Source of the DNA: Corallochytrium limacisporum
Lineage: Eukaryota; Opisthokonta
Reading direction: 5' to 3'
Assembly: GCA_002811645.1 (NCBI GenBank)
Contig: PDIP01000043.1
Span: forward strand, 257,480 to 293,273
Length of the DNA: 35,794 nt
Positions 1-8,975 of this stretch are shown in pieces. The notes under the pieces were generated by a model. The model saw only the letters and a program-made list of their open reading frames with translations. It was not told where the DNA came from and did no database searches. A program made the position numbers and the translations under genes. Every line of letters starts with the position of its first letter. The stretch's first letter is position 1.

Positions 1-470
1 TGGTTCAAGTCATGGTGGTAATAGATGCTCATATTTAATTTTTTTGTACGACTACGATGTGTTCAATGTCAAGCCAAAGTCAAAATAGTCCATTTTTGAG
101 AGTAGCAGGGACTCTTCGTTTGAATCAGCTATTGAAATATTTTTTTATGATTGTTAAAAAGAGCAAAATATAATGAAATAGAATACAATCAATATAAATT
201 ATTATACAATCAAGATTGAAAAAGATCCTCGGGAGTCAAGTTTTTCGGAGTTTTGACCCTGACATACCAGACAGAGGGTGGTACACGACAAGGATCTGTG
301 TCTGGTTCTATGGACAGGTGGACCTGGACCCTGGTTCCATGTCTGTCCAGCACCATACGAGAAGGTACAAGTCAAAATATACGACAGTGATTTGCAAATA
401 AACCCCATCGTATCGATGAACCACTTCATAGTAGCCGCCGCTTTGTACATATCATTCTTAGATCAATACC
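1..470. other. AT-rich 5' flank, no gene seen
   Basis: The first ~200 bases are AT-rich with T and A runs; the remainder is mixed sequence leading to the thioesterase ATG. Only short overlapping open frames without recognisable protein character are present. A T-loop-like GGTTCAAGTC at the extreme left edge does not fold into a tRNA arm. This is probably the promoter and 5' UTR of the thioesterase gene. Confidence 0.5.
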
Positions 471-1049
471 ATGCTAGTTACTGCGGCAAGGCAAGTGGCC
501 CAGCGGAGATTTGCGATTCAACGACTGACAGCAACAACAGCGGCTCTCAAGACCAGATCAATGTCCTCTCATGCGCATGAGCCCACTGAGGCTGGAGATT
601 TTGGATGGTGGTGCGACCTACCAACCCGCTGGATGGACAATGATATTTATGGTCATGTCAACAATGTTGTATACTACTCATACTTTGACACCATTGTCAA
701 CCGCTACTTGATCCAAGAAGGTGGCCTAGATATTCAAGAAGGTAAAATCATTGGTGTTTGTGTAGAGAGCGGATGCAAGTACAAAAGCTCCGTAGAGTTC
801 CCGGATGTGCTGAAAGGTGGCCTTCGCATTCGTAAACTCGGGAATTCAAGCGTAACCTACGAGTGCGGTATTTTCAAAACGACTCCGGACGGTAAGGTAC
901 CATTACCAGATCAGAAAGCAGCCGCATACGGACACTTTACTCATGTATTTGTGGATCGCCCAACTATGAAGCCCGTGTCAATCCCTGATAACATTCGCGC
1001 CGCTCTGGAGAAAGTCAGGCACTCGGGAGCACCAAAGGCGAAGCATTGA
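471..1049 (+). CDS. Hot-dog fold acyl-CoA thioesterase (4HBT family), probably mitochondrial
   Basis: This 192-residue protein belongs to the 4-hydroxybenzoyl-CoA thioesterase-like hot-dog family, which hydrolyses acyl-CoA thioesters. Residues 53-65 carry the family active-site segment RWMDNDIYGHVNN, in which Asp58 of the D-x-x-G step aligns with the catalytic Asp. It is followed by the hydrophobic helix beginning VVYYSYFDT. The first ~30 residues are rich in Ala, Arg, Gln and Thr and lack acidic residues, like a mitochondrial presequence. Met31 (MSSHAHE) just before the folded domain could give a cytosolic form by alternative initiation. Length after the presequence (about 160) is normal for the family. 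The gene ends 73 bp from the convergent fumarase gene. Substrate cannot be predicted; the family call is firm, mitochondrial location is inferred. Confidence 0.88.
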   Translation: MLVTAARQVAQRRFAIQRLTATTAALKTRSMSSHAHEPTEAGDFGWWCDLPTRWMDNDIYGHVNNVVYYSYFDTIVNRYLIQEGGLDIQEGKIIGVCVESGCKYKSSVEFPDVLKGGLRIRKLGNSSVTYECGIFKTTPDGKVPLPDQKAAAYGHFTHVFVDRPTMKPVSIPDNIRAALEKVRHSGAPKAKH

Positions 1050-1122
1050 TTGTGTTGCCACAAGTTACGACTGTAATTTACTTCATTACACTCAAGTATG
1101 GCTATATATTTAAAGAAGTTCA

Positions 1123-2610
1123 TTAGGCAGACGGTCCGCACATCTTTTCCGGGCGCACCCACTCGTTGAACTGCTCCTCCGTCAGGCCATTCTCCAGAGC
1201 ACTCTCTTTCAGAGTGAGCTTCTTGTGGTGGGCGTTCTTGGCAATCTTGGCCGCCTTATCGTAGCCAATGTGTCGGTTCAGTGCAGTAACAAGCATGAGG
1301 CTATCGTTAAGAAGCTTGTTAATCTTTTCACTATCCGGCTCGATGCCCTCAGCGCAGAATACTCGGAAGTTCTTCATGCCGTCTCCTAGGCAGCGGATGG
1401 ACTGCAGGACGGCATCAATCATAACCGGCTTGTAGACATTAAGCTGGAAGTTGCCATTCATACCACCAACGTTTACAGTGACATCATTGCCCATGACTCG
1501 AGCGCAGCACATTGTTAATGCCTCGCACTGGGTAGGGTTCACCTTGCCAGGCATAATTGAGCTACCTGGCTCGTTTTCAGGAATGGTGATCTCACCAATA
1601 CCACAGCGAGGGCCAGATGCAGCCCATCTGACGTCGTTTGCAATCTTGGTGAGGGACGCGGCCAACATCTTGAACGCTCCGTGAAGTTCCACAAGGCCGT
1701 CATGGGCAGCGAGAGCCTCGAACTTATTCGGAGCACTTACGAAGGCGACTCCAGTTGCCGCCGCAATTCGTTTAGCTGCCTTCTCCGCGAACTGTGGGTG
1801 CGCATTGAGGCCTGTACCTACCGCAGTTCCACCGAGGGCAAGCTCCTGGACATGTGGCAAGCTGTTCATGATAGCGCGCTCTGCATATCCCAGTTGGGCC
1901 ACATATGCTGAGTACTCTTGGCTCAGGGTCAGAGGCACAGCATCCTGTAAATGGGTACGACCGATCTTCACGATACCCTCAAACTCATTTACCTTCTTGC
2001 CAAAGCACTCACGCAAGGCACGGAGCTCGGGGAGTAGACGGTTGATGGTCTCTTCGGCAGCGGCAATATGCATCGCAGTAGGGAACGTGTCGTTGCTGCT
2101 TTGTCCGCGGTTGACATGGTCGTTCGGATGAACAGGATCCTTGCTGCCCTTCACACCTCCTGCAATTTCAATGGCACGATTGCTAATGACTTCGTTGCTG
2201 TTCATGTTGCTCTGGGTGCCAGAACCGGTTTGCCACACAAAGAGGGGGAAATGGGCATCGAGTTTACCTGCGATCACTTCGTCTGCAGCCTTCTCAATCA
2301 GATCCGCCTTATCCTGAGGTAGCTCACCCAGTTCCGCGTTGGTCTGTGCTGCAGCCTTCTTCAGGATGCCCATGGCTCTGATGATGGCACGTGGCATGCG
2401 TTCGGTACTAATTGAGAAGTGATGCAGGGACCTCTGGGTCTGCGCTCCCCAGTAGGCCTCATCTGGGACTTCAATCTCACCCATGGTATCCTTCTCAGTG
2501 CGCATATTGGTGCTGCTGCTGCTGATGTAAGCCGTCATCTTGATGCTTTCACTTCTGATGGGACGCCAGCCGGGGGCAGTGGATCTAACACAGCGAGCTA
2601 GTGCAAGCAT
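1123..2610 (-). CDS. FH: Fumarate hydratase, class II
   Basis: Class II fumarase interconverts fumarate and malate in the TCA cycle and, in the cytosol, recycles fumarate. The 495-residue reading from the ATG at 2610 contains the family signature [10 protein letters not shown] at residues 349-358 (Ser350 is the flexible-loop catalytic Ser), GRTHLQDA with the active-site His220, [10 protein letters not shown] at 128-137 and the SSN motif near 171-173. The open frame extends two codons further to a GTG, so the ATG at 2610 is preferred. The N-terminus ([20 protein letters not shown]) is a typical mitochondrial presequence; Met25 (MTAYISSSS) lies just before the conserved enzyme start and could yield the cytosolic isoform, as an internal start does in animal FH. 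The C-terminus has MCGP where most fumarases have MLGP. It is divergent from GEP4 and convergent with the thioesterase. Confidence 0.97.
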   Translation of the reverse strand: MLALARCVRSTAPGWRPIRSESIKMTAYISSSSTNMRTEKDTMGEIEVPDEAYWGAQTQRSLHHFSISTERMPRAIIRAMGILKKAAAQTNAELGELPQDKADLIEKAADEVIAGKLDAHFPLFVWQTGSGTQSNMNSNEVISNRAIEIAGGVKGSKDPVHPNDHVNRGQSSNDTFPTAMHIAAAEETINRLLPELRALRECFGKKVNEFEGIVKIGRTHLQDAVPLTLSQEYSAYVAQLGYAERAIMNSLPHVQELALGGTAVGTGLNAHPQFAEKAAKRIAAATGVAFVSAPNKFEALAAHDGLVELHGAFKMLAASLTKIANDVRWAASGPRCGIGEITIPENEPGSSIMPGKVNPTQCEALTMCCARVMGNDVTVNVGGMNGNFQLNVYKPVMIDAVLQSIRCLGDGMKNFRVFCAEGIEPDSEKINKLLNDSLMLVTALNRHIGYDKAAKIAKNAHHKKLTLKESALENGLTEEQFNEWVRPEKMCGPSA

Positions 2611-3429
2611 AACCACAATTGTTTATCAGGTCGAAGATGTTTCTTCAGGACCACACTAGCACTAGAAGACCTACATACCTTTGTAATCCATGCGTCCCTT
2701 TTGGTAGTTTGACATCGTTCAAAAGCTGCAAACTCGTTATTTGCCCGTTGTTACGCAAGCTGGATCTCCTGATTGAACAGTATTTAGATGTTGTGGTGTA
2801 TCATATGGTGTGTGTCATTTCGTGTTGTCCCTGATCCCCAGGATAGTTTGTCAGTTATTATCACATCGAGGATACATTCGCTGAGTAGACGAGTCGCGGT
2901 GTTGTGCAACAGTCCAAACAGCAGATGAATTATCGGCCCGGTATTATTCGGCAAAACAACGGACACGGCTGGGAGCGGGTAGTTTTTAGCTTGCGCTGTG
3001 GGAAATGAGTGGTACACAGCAACACATCATCCCCACAAGGGCGAGGGAGGTTTTGGAGAATTTACGGGGCAACGGATGGGAATTGAGCCCTGGGGAGAGG
3101 GAGGGACGAAGAATGCGAAAAGCCACTGTCCTCTTGGTTGCGTTCTCTTGGGCACCTTTACGCAAAAACTGGCACTCAGGTCACAAATCAGGAGGGTCCG
3201 AACACGGTCACTGGGCTGTACACCAGACACCGAAGCATCTTAGAGCAGGTTGCGTGGGCCGGATGACTTGAGTCATGTCGGGCGGTGTATTGGCGGGATG
3301 ACGTTGAGTGAGTGGCAAAAGGAAGCATGTATTGTGATGGTACGAAGGGACTCGTAGATGAGCCGTAAACACAAAGTTTCTTTGCTCTTCGTTCAATGCG
3401 ATCTGAATTGAGACATGGGGACTTAAAGT
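2611..3429. other. Divergent promoter region, fumarase/GEP4
   Basis: 819 bp between two divergent start codons. It must hold both promoters and 5' UTRs. An 88-codon ATG-initiated frame at 3005-3271 (+) has no recognisable domain and an Arg/Gly/His-rich composition; I do not call it a gene. No tRNA or clear TATA element was seen. Confidence 0.5.
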
Positions 3430-4095
3430 ATGGTACAGAGCTTTAACAGTGCAGGTATTGCACTTGCGCTGCGGGCAGTTTTCAGTGAAGGTGTACGGCA
3501 GCAGTTGAAGCCCCATGCATGGGTGAGAGATATTTCTGCGATAAACTTCCCTGCCGTTCGAAAGGAGCTTGGCATCAAAGCTGCGATCTTCGACAAGGAC
3601 AACACCTTGACTCAACCATACGCCCATACTCTTGCTGCGAATCTTGAGGAAGCATGGGACAAAGCGAAAACCGTGTTTCCAGGACGAGTTTATATCCTCT
3701 CTAATTCAACAGGCTCAAATGATCGGAAATTCCGAAAAGAAGCTGAAGTCATTGAGAAGTCTCTCGGTTGTAAAGTTCTTGTGCACAGACCCAAGAAGCC
3801 TGCGGGCGGGCAAGAAATTTGTGAACGTTTAGGCCTCAAAGGTAGTGAAATCATGGTGGTTGGTGATCGAGTTCTGACGGACGTAGCTTTTGGACGATCG
3901 ATAGGCGCCCTTACTGTTTTGGTGGATATCATCACACGCGAGAACGACAACAGCGCTGCCAGGTTTGCGCGCGACTGGGAGTTGTGGTGGCTGAGACGTA
4001 ATCTAGAGTTTCGGGGGGATGAACGAGTCGATGAGCTAATCCAAAGGCGGAGTAGAAATCATTTCTTTAATCGTAATAGAATGCAATATGTATGA
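3430..4095 (+). CDS. GEP4: Mitochondrial phosphatidylglycerophosphatase, GEP4/YqeG-type HAD phosphatase
   Basis: This 221-residue HAD-superfamily phosphatase is of the YqeG/GEP4 type, which dephosphorylates phosphatidylglycerophosphate to phosphatidylglycerol for cardiolipin synthesis on the matrix side of the inner mitochondrial membrane. Motif I is FDKDNTLT (nucleophile Asp55, acid/base Asp57); motif II is SNS at 91-93; the Lys of PKKP near 121-124 supplies motif III; GDRVLTD at 145-151 is motif IV. The family-typical HAWVRDI..INF element precedes the catalytic core. The N-terminus can act as a targeting segment. Fungi and plants use this enzyme, whereas animals use the unrelated PTPMT1, so it helps place the organism outside animals. 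The stop lies 37 bp from the convergent SUV3 stop, so the 3' UTRs probably overlap. Confidence 0.93.
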   Translation: MVQSFNSAGIALALRAVFSEGVRQQLKPHAWVRDISAINFPAVRKELGIKAAIFDKDNTLTQPYAHTLAANLEEAWDKAKTVFPGRVYILSNSTGSNDRKFRKEAEVIEKSLGCKVLVHRPKKPAGGQEICERLGLKGSEIMVVGDRVLTDVAFGRSIGALTVLVDIITRENDNSAARFARDWELWWLRRNLEFRGDERVDELIQRRSRNHFFNRNRMQYV

Positions 4096-4132
4096 TAGTA
4101 GTGTTAGCAGTAAACAATTGTCACCGTTTAGG

Positions 4133-6577
4133 CTAGTTTACAACCCCACTTCCTTCGGTTTCGGTATCTTGGATCTCAGGGGAAGCAGTTTCATCCTTTT
4201 CGAACATTAGGATTCGTTCGTCAGCTTCCTTTCTGTTCATCTTGATCTCGCGAAAAGCATTATAAAAGTCCTTGCTGGCCTTGGCATTAAACATGCGACC
4301 CCTCGGTTCACCCTCAGATTCTGTTTCCTCCGGGACTCCTTTTTCTTCTTCCGGCTTGACGTGCCTGCGAGACCGTTGGCTAGGATGGATATGCTTTCTC
4401 GCCTCTTCCTCGTTTACAGGCTTGTTTACTGTGTCAGCCAAGATACGCATCATCTCTCGTTTTTCCTTTGCAGTGGCTCCCCGGGAACGGATTCCATAGT
4501 CGAGATATCGCGTCACTTTGTCCTGAATCAGCTTCGCACGCCGGACATCGGGGAAGTATTCCGGCATCCGGACACTCAACCATAGATATGTGTCCATGAT
4601 CTTGTACGTGATCTCCAGATTGTTGAGTTCATTCAGGTTCTTCGGGGGCGAAATCTTCTCGTACAGTGCCTGACTGATCTTGACCTTCGTGGACTTGCTC
4701 ACGCATTTGGCGATTTCAATCATCTGAGCAGAAGCCACACCACAGTCTGTATCCATGGGTGCGAGACACAGCGTGTAGCGTTCCCGTAACTCCATGTCGA
4801 AGGGTTGAATCATATTGGCAATAAGCTTTTGAGAATTCATCTCGCACAAGAAGAAATCTCCGGACACTTGGGCGGCTGCTTCCATTCGCTCTAGGATGCG
4901 GGCAAGGCTTTCATTGGGCAGAGCCTCATGGCCCATCAGAACTTGCTCATATGTAGGCTGAATACCAGCCCGGAAGATTGGCTCTGGGTCGCGACCCATT
5001 AAATACCTCAGTGTCTTCAGGTCCTTTGACCTGAAAGTAGTTACCTTGCCATCTGGGTACGCTGTACCAAAACGTCCAGCTCTGCCAGCTATCTGCTTTG
5101 TGTCACTCACGCTGAGAACTGTTTGCTCGACTCCATCAAATTTCTCCATTGTGCTGAAGACCACACGACGAATATTCAGATTCAAACCCATTCCAATAGC
5201 ATTTGTTGCCACAACGATATCATAGGTGCCGTCTTGGGAGTTGAAACCCTTGGCCTGAGATGCACGTGTCTCCGATGGAAGTTTGCCGTACACAACAGCA
5301 CATTTGTAATCTGTCTCTTTCTCAATCTTGTCCTTGAACTGATAAATTGACTTCCTGCCGAAACAAATGACAGCGTCGCCCGGGAGAAGCTTTTTGGGAT
5401 CAGCATTGATACTGTTGTCCATGACTGTAAGTCCGGTCAGCCGATCGTACGTCTGAACCTGTACAACATCTCCAGCCATTTCAGCAAGCTTTTCGATAAT
5501 TTTCTGCGCTCTCGGCTCGCCGCAGACGTGTACTTCCTTGGCCTGGACACCCAGAAGAGCTCTAGTCCATGCCCAGCCTCTGTCTGGATCCGCAATCATC
5601 TGGATCTCATCTATCACTGCTACATCATATTCCTGACCAATTGGGGTCATTTCTACAGTGCAAGCAGTGTGGTCTGCAGGAATTTCTGGTCCGTTAACAT
5701 AAACAACTTCCTCTCCAGTAAGCGTATCGCAAGGGACCCCCTTGTCACTGATATTCTCGCTTACTTCTCGGGCCAACAGACGTAGTGGTCCGCAGTAGAT
5801 ACCACGATCAGCTTTTCGAAATGCTTCCAAAGCTCTATACGTCTTACCACTATTTGTTGGGCCCAAATGGCATATTATGGTACGAACTTCCTGCCGAGCC
5901 GCTGGATATGCATTCTGAGGGTTCGTGAGGTCACTAATCAGCTTGAAGTGTTGCACTTCTTCATAGCGCTTGGGATCATACTGCTTGAAATATGCCATCA
6001 GATACTGTAGAAACCGACGACGATGCTTGTCCCTCAGCTTCGGTTCCGTTCTAGAGCTCCCGGACCAATTGTTGACAACAGCAAGGACAGATCTCAGGAC
6101 CCCCTTGTCTACCTTTGGTGCCTTCTGCACACTCCTTATCATAGAAACCAATGTTTCTTTAAATAGTTGGTCATCAAGACCGTGTTCTCGCAAGGCACGT
6201 TTCGTACCTTGGTCTCCAGAGAATCTATTCATGGCAGCCTTGAATACCTTCATCTGATCACTATCGAATGTAGGAAACGGATTCTTCACCAGACCCTCAG
6301 ACCGGGGTCCTTTTCGGCCGGTCTGTCGCACTTTTTCCCCTGCTTCAGTCCTATGGGTCTTGTTTGATGATAATGTAGCAAATCTATGCGGCTGAGTACG
6401 CCCGCCATTACTTTCGTCACCTCTGCTACTCACGGACATGTATCGTACTGACATTCGCTGCATCTGTACTCCTCTTGCAAATGAATGTGCATTTCTCTTA
6501 ATCGGATCCTGATGGACAAGAGTCCTCAGCAGGAGCGGTCTTGCTCCAAAGAGCATTTGTTGGGTTGGCCTAAGCAT
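4133..6577 (-). CDS. SUPV3L1: ATP-dependent RNA helicase SUV3, mitochondrial
   Basis: SUV3 is the helicase of the mitochondrial RNA degradosome, working with an exoribonuclease to degrade mitochondrial RNA. From the ATG at 6577 the protein has 814 residues, near the human length. The longer open frame starts with a GTG 13 codons upstream and is not preferred. The first ~50 residues are rich in Arg, Leu, Gln and His with few acidic residues, a good mitochondrial presequence. Helicase motifs include Walker A GPTNSGKT (239-246), motif II DEIQ (323-326), the ATNAIGMGLN segment (about 457-466) and motif VI QIAGRAGR (495-502), the set typical of the SUV3 branch of superfamily 2. The SUV3 C-terminal domain follows, then a charged Lys/Glu-rich tail that is probably disordered. 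No introns are needed. Confidence 0.95.
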   Translation of the reverse strand: MLRPTQQMLFGARPLLLRTLVHQDPIKRNAHSFARGVQMQRMSVRYMSVSSRGDESNGGRTQPHRFATLSSNKTHRTEAGEKVRQTGRKGPRSEGLVKNPFPTFDSDQMKVFKAAMNRFSGDQGTKRALREHGLDDQLFKETLVSMIRSVQKAPKVDKGVLRSVLAVVNNWSGSSRTEPKLRDKHRRRFLQYLMAYFKQYDPKRYEEVQHFKLISDLTNPQNAYPAARQEVRTIICHLGPTNSGKTYRALEAFRKADRGIYCGPLRLLAREVSENISDKGVPCDTLTGEEVVYVNGPEIPADHTACTVEMTPIGQEYDVAVIDEIQMIADPDRGWAWTRALLGVQAKEVHVCGEPRAQKIIEKLAEMAGDVVQVQTYDRLTGLTVMDNSINADPKKLLPGDAVICFGRKSIYQFKDKIEKETDYKCAVVYGKLPSETRASQAKGFNSQDGTYDIVVATNAIGMGLNLNIRRVVFSTMEKFDGVEQTVLSVSDTKQIAGRAGRFGTAYPDGKVTTFRSKDLKTLRYLMGRDPEPIFRAGIQPTYEQVLMGHEALPNESLARILERMEAAAQVSGDFFLCEMNSQKLIANMIQPFDMELRERYTLCLAPMDTDCGVASAQMIEIAKCVSKSTKVKISQALYEKISPPKNLNELNNLEITYKIMDTYLWLSVRMPEYFPDVRRAKLIQDKVTRYLDYGIRSRGATAKEKREMMRILADTVNKPVNEEEARKHIHPSQRSRRHVKPEEEKGVPEETESEGEPRGRMFNAKASKDFYNAFREIKMNRKEADERILMFEKDETASPEIQDTETEGSGVVN

Positions 6578-7227
6578 GGCTATTCTTGTGCATATTCTGT
6601 TCAATGACTCTGTCACTATCTAGCGTACCATACATCATGATCAACTCGCGTTCGACAGAGTCCCTTTGATCACAAATCGTTTACTAGTCAACCGATCCAA
6701 ACTAGTCCTATTTCATTTGCAAAAGAGGTATACACCCCATAAATTCATGCGCCCTTGTCCAAAATACCTTGCAGCAGAGTTATGTATATAAATGTGGCCT
6801 CCCTGCTCACTGTGAGTTATAGTACCCGTGCAAGGGGTTGATTGTGTGGGTCCACGCGAGCGAGACACATCGCGACCGGTCAGAGGGACGGAGGGCAGGC
6901 AAAGGTGGGTGCGTGTGCGCAGGGACTGGTAGTGAAAGTACTGGCCGGAGCTATGGGCGGAGTGGCCAGCGAGCAGCTGGCTGTGTGGCGGGCTACGAAA
7001 GTGGGTGGGTCTGCAATCAAATTGAACGCAGAGTCGGGACTTCGGAGTTCAAGTCTGCGGGGTGACCAGGTATTTCACCCGGAAAAGGCTTCCCCTGTAC
7101 GGCCTTGATGAAGTGTACGAGTAAGTGAACGAAGAAACTGATGATCCCTTTGTTTTGAACAGCATGATGTAGATTAAAATTTGGAACGTAAACGTTTCGA
7201 AACCGAAGAGCAGTCCGTAACTCAACT
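6578..7227. other. Divergent promoter region, SUV3/ELP3
   Basis: 650 bp between divergent start codons. TATATAAAT occurs at 6785-6793 on the plus strand. The segment 7121-7162 begins GTAAGT, has a pyrimidine-rich end and finishes in ACAG, so it could be a short 5' UTR intron of ELP3 (42 nt). No tRNA or ORF of note. Confidence 0.5.
6785..6793 (+). promoter_or_regulatory. TATA-like element upstream of ELP3
   Basis: TATATAAAT at 6785-6793, about 435 bp before the ELP3 ATG. The distance is long for a core promoter unless the 5' UTR is long or spliced (see possible intron 7121-7162). Weak support. Confidence 0.25.
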
Positions 7228-8949
7228 ATGGGACGTGGGGGACAGACTGAAGGCAGTCGTGCGACGACTGCACACAACGCACAAGGCCAGGCCAGTAAGG
7301 TAAGTGAGGGCGATACCATGGTTAAAGTAGTGGCTGAGATTGTTCATGAACTTGTTAGTGCTCATAAGAAGGGCAGGGATCTAAACTTAAATGCGCTCAA
7401 AACGAGAATCGCAAGGAACCACAGGCTTAGTGTCACTCCAAAATTGGTGGATATCATTGCTGCTGTTCCAGAGGAATACAAGGATGCCCTTCTTCCCAAG
7501 CTAAAGGCAAAGCCTATTCGTACAGCATCAGGAATCGCGGTTGTCGCTCTGATGTGTAAGCCGCACCGGTGTCCCCATATTGCAATGACAGGAAACATTT
7601 GTGTGTACTGCCCTGGAGGACCGGACTCAGACTTTGAGTACTCCACACAGTCCTACACCGGTTATGAACCCACTTCGATGCGTGCCATTCGTGCTAGGTA
7701 CCACCCATATCTGCAAGCCCGGAACCGTGTTGACCAGCTAGCCCGCCTGGGACATAGCGTTGACAAAGTGGAGTATATAATCATGGGCGGCACATTCATG
7801 GCGCTGCCAGAGGAATACCGTGATTGGTTTGTCCAGAATATGCACGATGCCCTCAGTGGACACACTTCAAACAGTGTAGATGAGGCTGTCCGATACAGTG
7901 AACGCTCGAAGGCAAAGTGTGTTGGTATTACGATCGAGACCCGTCCTGATTACTGCCTCAAGCCGCACTTGACCGCAATGTTAAAGTACGGTTGCACACG
8001 CCTTGAGATAGGTGTACAGAGTGTGTACGAGGACATTGCAAGGGACACAAACCGTGGCCACACTGTTCGTGCAGTCACAGAATGCTTCCACTTGGCGAAG
8101 GATGCGGGATACAAAGTCGTTGCGCACATGATGCCTGATCTGCCAAATGCTGGTCTCGAACGGGATCTCTTTGGCTTTCTGGAATACTTTGAGAATCCTG
8201 CTTTTCGTAGCGACGGTCTAAAAATCTATCCAACTTTAGTCATTCGTGGCACTGGCTTGTACGAACTTTGGAAGACTGGGCGGTACCGCTCCTACCCACC
8301 AAATGTTCTGGTTGACCTCGTGGCAAAGATCCTGGCGTTGGTGCCACCATGGACTCGTGTCTATCGCGTACAGCGTGATATTCCAATGCCTTTGGTTACT
8401 AGTGGTGTAGAATATGGTAATCTCCGGGAATTGGCCCTCGCGCGTGTTAAGGACTTTGGCATGCAATGCCGTGATGTGCGCACCCGCGAAGTTGGCATCC
8501 AGGAGATCCATCATAAAGTGAGACCCTACAGTGTTGAGTTGATTCGCCGTGATTACTACGGCAATGGTGGCTGGGAAACCTTCCTAAGCTATGAAGATCC
8601 TGAACAGGGCATTCTCATCGGTTTGCTCCGCCTGCGCAAGTGCTCAGAGGCGACATTCAGGCCAGAACTCAAGGATCGCTGTAGTATTGTTCGCGAACTG
8701 CATGTCTATGGCTCTGTGGTGCCCATCAGTAGCCGCGATCCCACAAAATTTCAACATCAAGGCTTTGGTATCCTGCTCATGGAGGAAGCAGAGCGCATCA
8801 CCGTCGAGGAACATGGCAATGTAAAACTGGCCGTCATCTCCGGCGTCGGCACTCGGGGTTACTACCGCAAGCTTGGCTATGAACTCGAGGGCCCGTACAT
8901 GGTCAAACACGTTGCTGCGGACGACCAAGACTTTGACGATGATTACTAA
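7228..8949 (+). CDS. ELP3: Elongator complex catalytic subunit ELP3
   Basis: ELP3 is the catalytic subunit of Elongator, which modifies wobble uridine 34 of tRNAs (cm5U derivatives) using acetyl-CoA and radical SAM chemistry. The 573-residue protein is nearly collinear with yeast and human ELP3. The radical-SAM core carries the [17 protein letters not shown] segment with Cys115, Cys125 and Cys128 as the 4Fe-4S ligands. The C-terminal GNAT domain carries the acetyl-CoA loop Q509-H-Q-G512-F-G514 followed by LLMEEAERI, and [10 protein letters not shown]. The start at 7228 is the first in-frame ATG; the second, at 7318 (Met31), corresponds better to the conserved start, and the first ~30 residues are weakly conserved. 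Codons 24-26 hold an AAG/GTAAGT splice-donor look-alike, but no acceptor fits in frame. The gene is divergent from SUV3 and ends 26 bp from the TERT stop. Confidence 0.97.
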   Translation: MGRGGQTEGSRATTAHNAQGQASKVSEGDTMVKVVAEIVHELVSAHKKGRDLNLNALKTRIARNHRLSVTPKLVDIIAAVPEEYKDALLPKLKAKPIRTASGIAVVALMCKPHRCPHIAMTGNICVYCPGGPDSDFEYSTQSYTGYEPTSMRAIRARYHPYLQARNRVDQLARLGHSVDKVEYIIMGGTFMALPEEYRDWFVQNMHDALSGHTSNSVDEAVRYSERSKAKCVGITIETRPDYCLKPHLTAMLKYGCTRLEIGVQSVYEDIARDTNRGHTVRAVTECFHLAKDAGYKVVAHMMPDLPNAGLERDLFGFLEYFENPAFRSDGLKIYPTLVIRGTGLYELWKTGRYRSYPPNVLVDLVAKILALVPPWTRVYRVQRDIPMPLVTSGVEYGNLRELALARVKDFGMQCRDVRTREVGIQEIHHKVRPYSVELIRRDYYGNGGWETFLSYEDPEQGILIGLLRLRKCSEATFRPELKDRCSIVRELHVYGSVVPISSRDPTKFQHQGFGILLMEEAERITVEEHGNVKLAVISGVGTRGYYRKLGYELEGPYMVKHVAADDQDFDDDY

Positions 8950-8975
8950 GCGACAGTTCAATTGACCATATAACT

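Noticed and set aside
1-20. GGTTCAAGTC as a tRNA 3' end at the window edge
   Set aside because: The bases either side of the loop do not pair as a T stem.
3005-3271. 88-codon ATG frame between fumarase and GEP4
   Set aside because: No domain or credible composition; it lies in a bidirectional promoter, and length is within chance expectation.
7038-7070. tRNA-like T arm (GGAGTTCAAGTCTGC) upstream of ELP3
   Set aside because: The T stem has a mismatch, and no matching acceptor, D or anticodon arm exists in the preceding ~70 bases.
7297-7305. Splice donor AAG/GTAAGT within ELP3
   Set aside because: The conserved ELP3 sequence resumes within ~30 nt and no in-frame acceptor fits, so it is probably just coding sequence.
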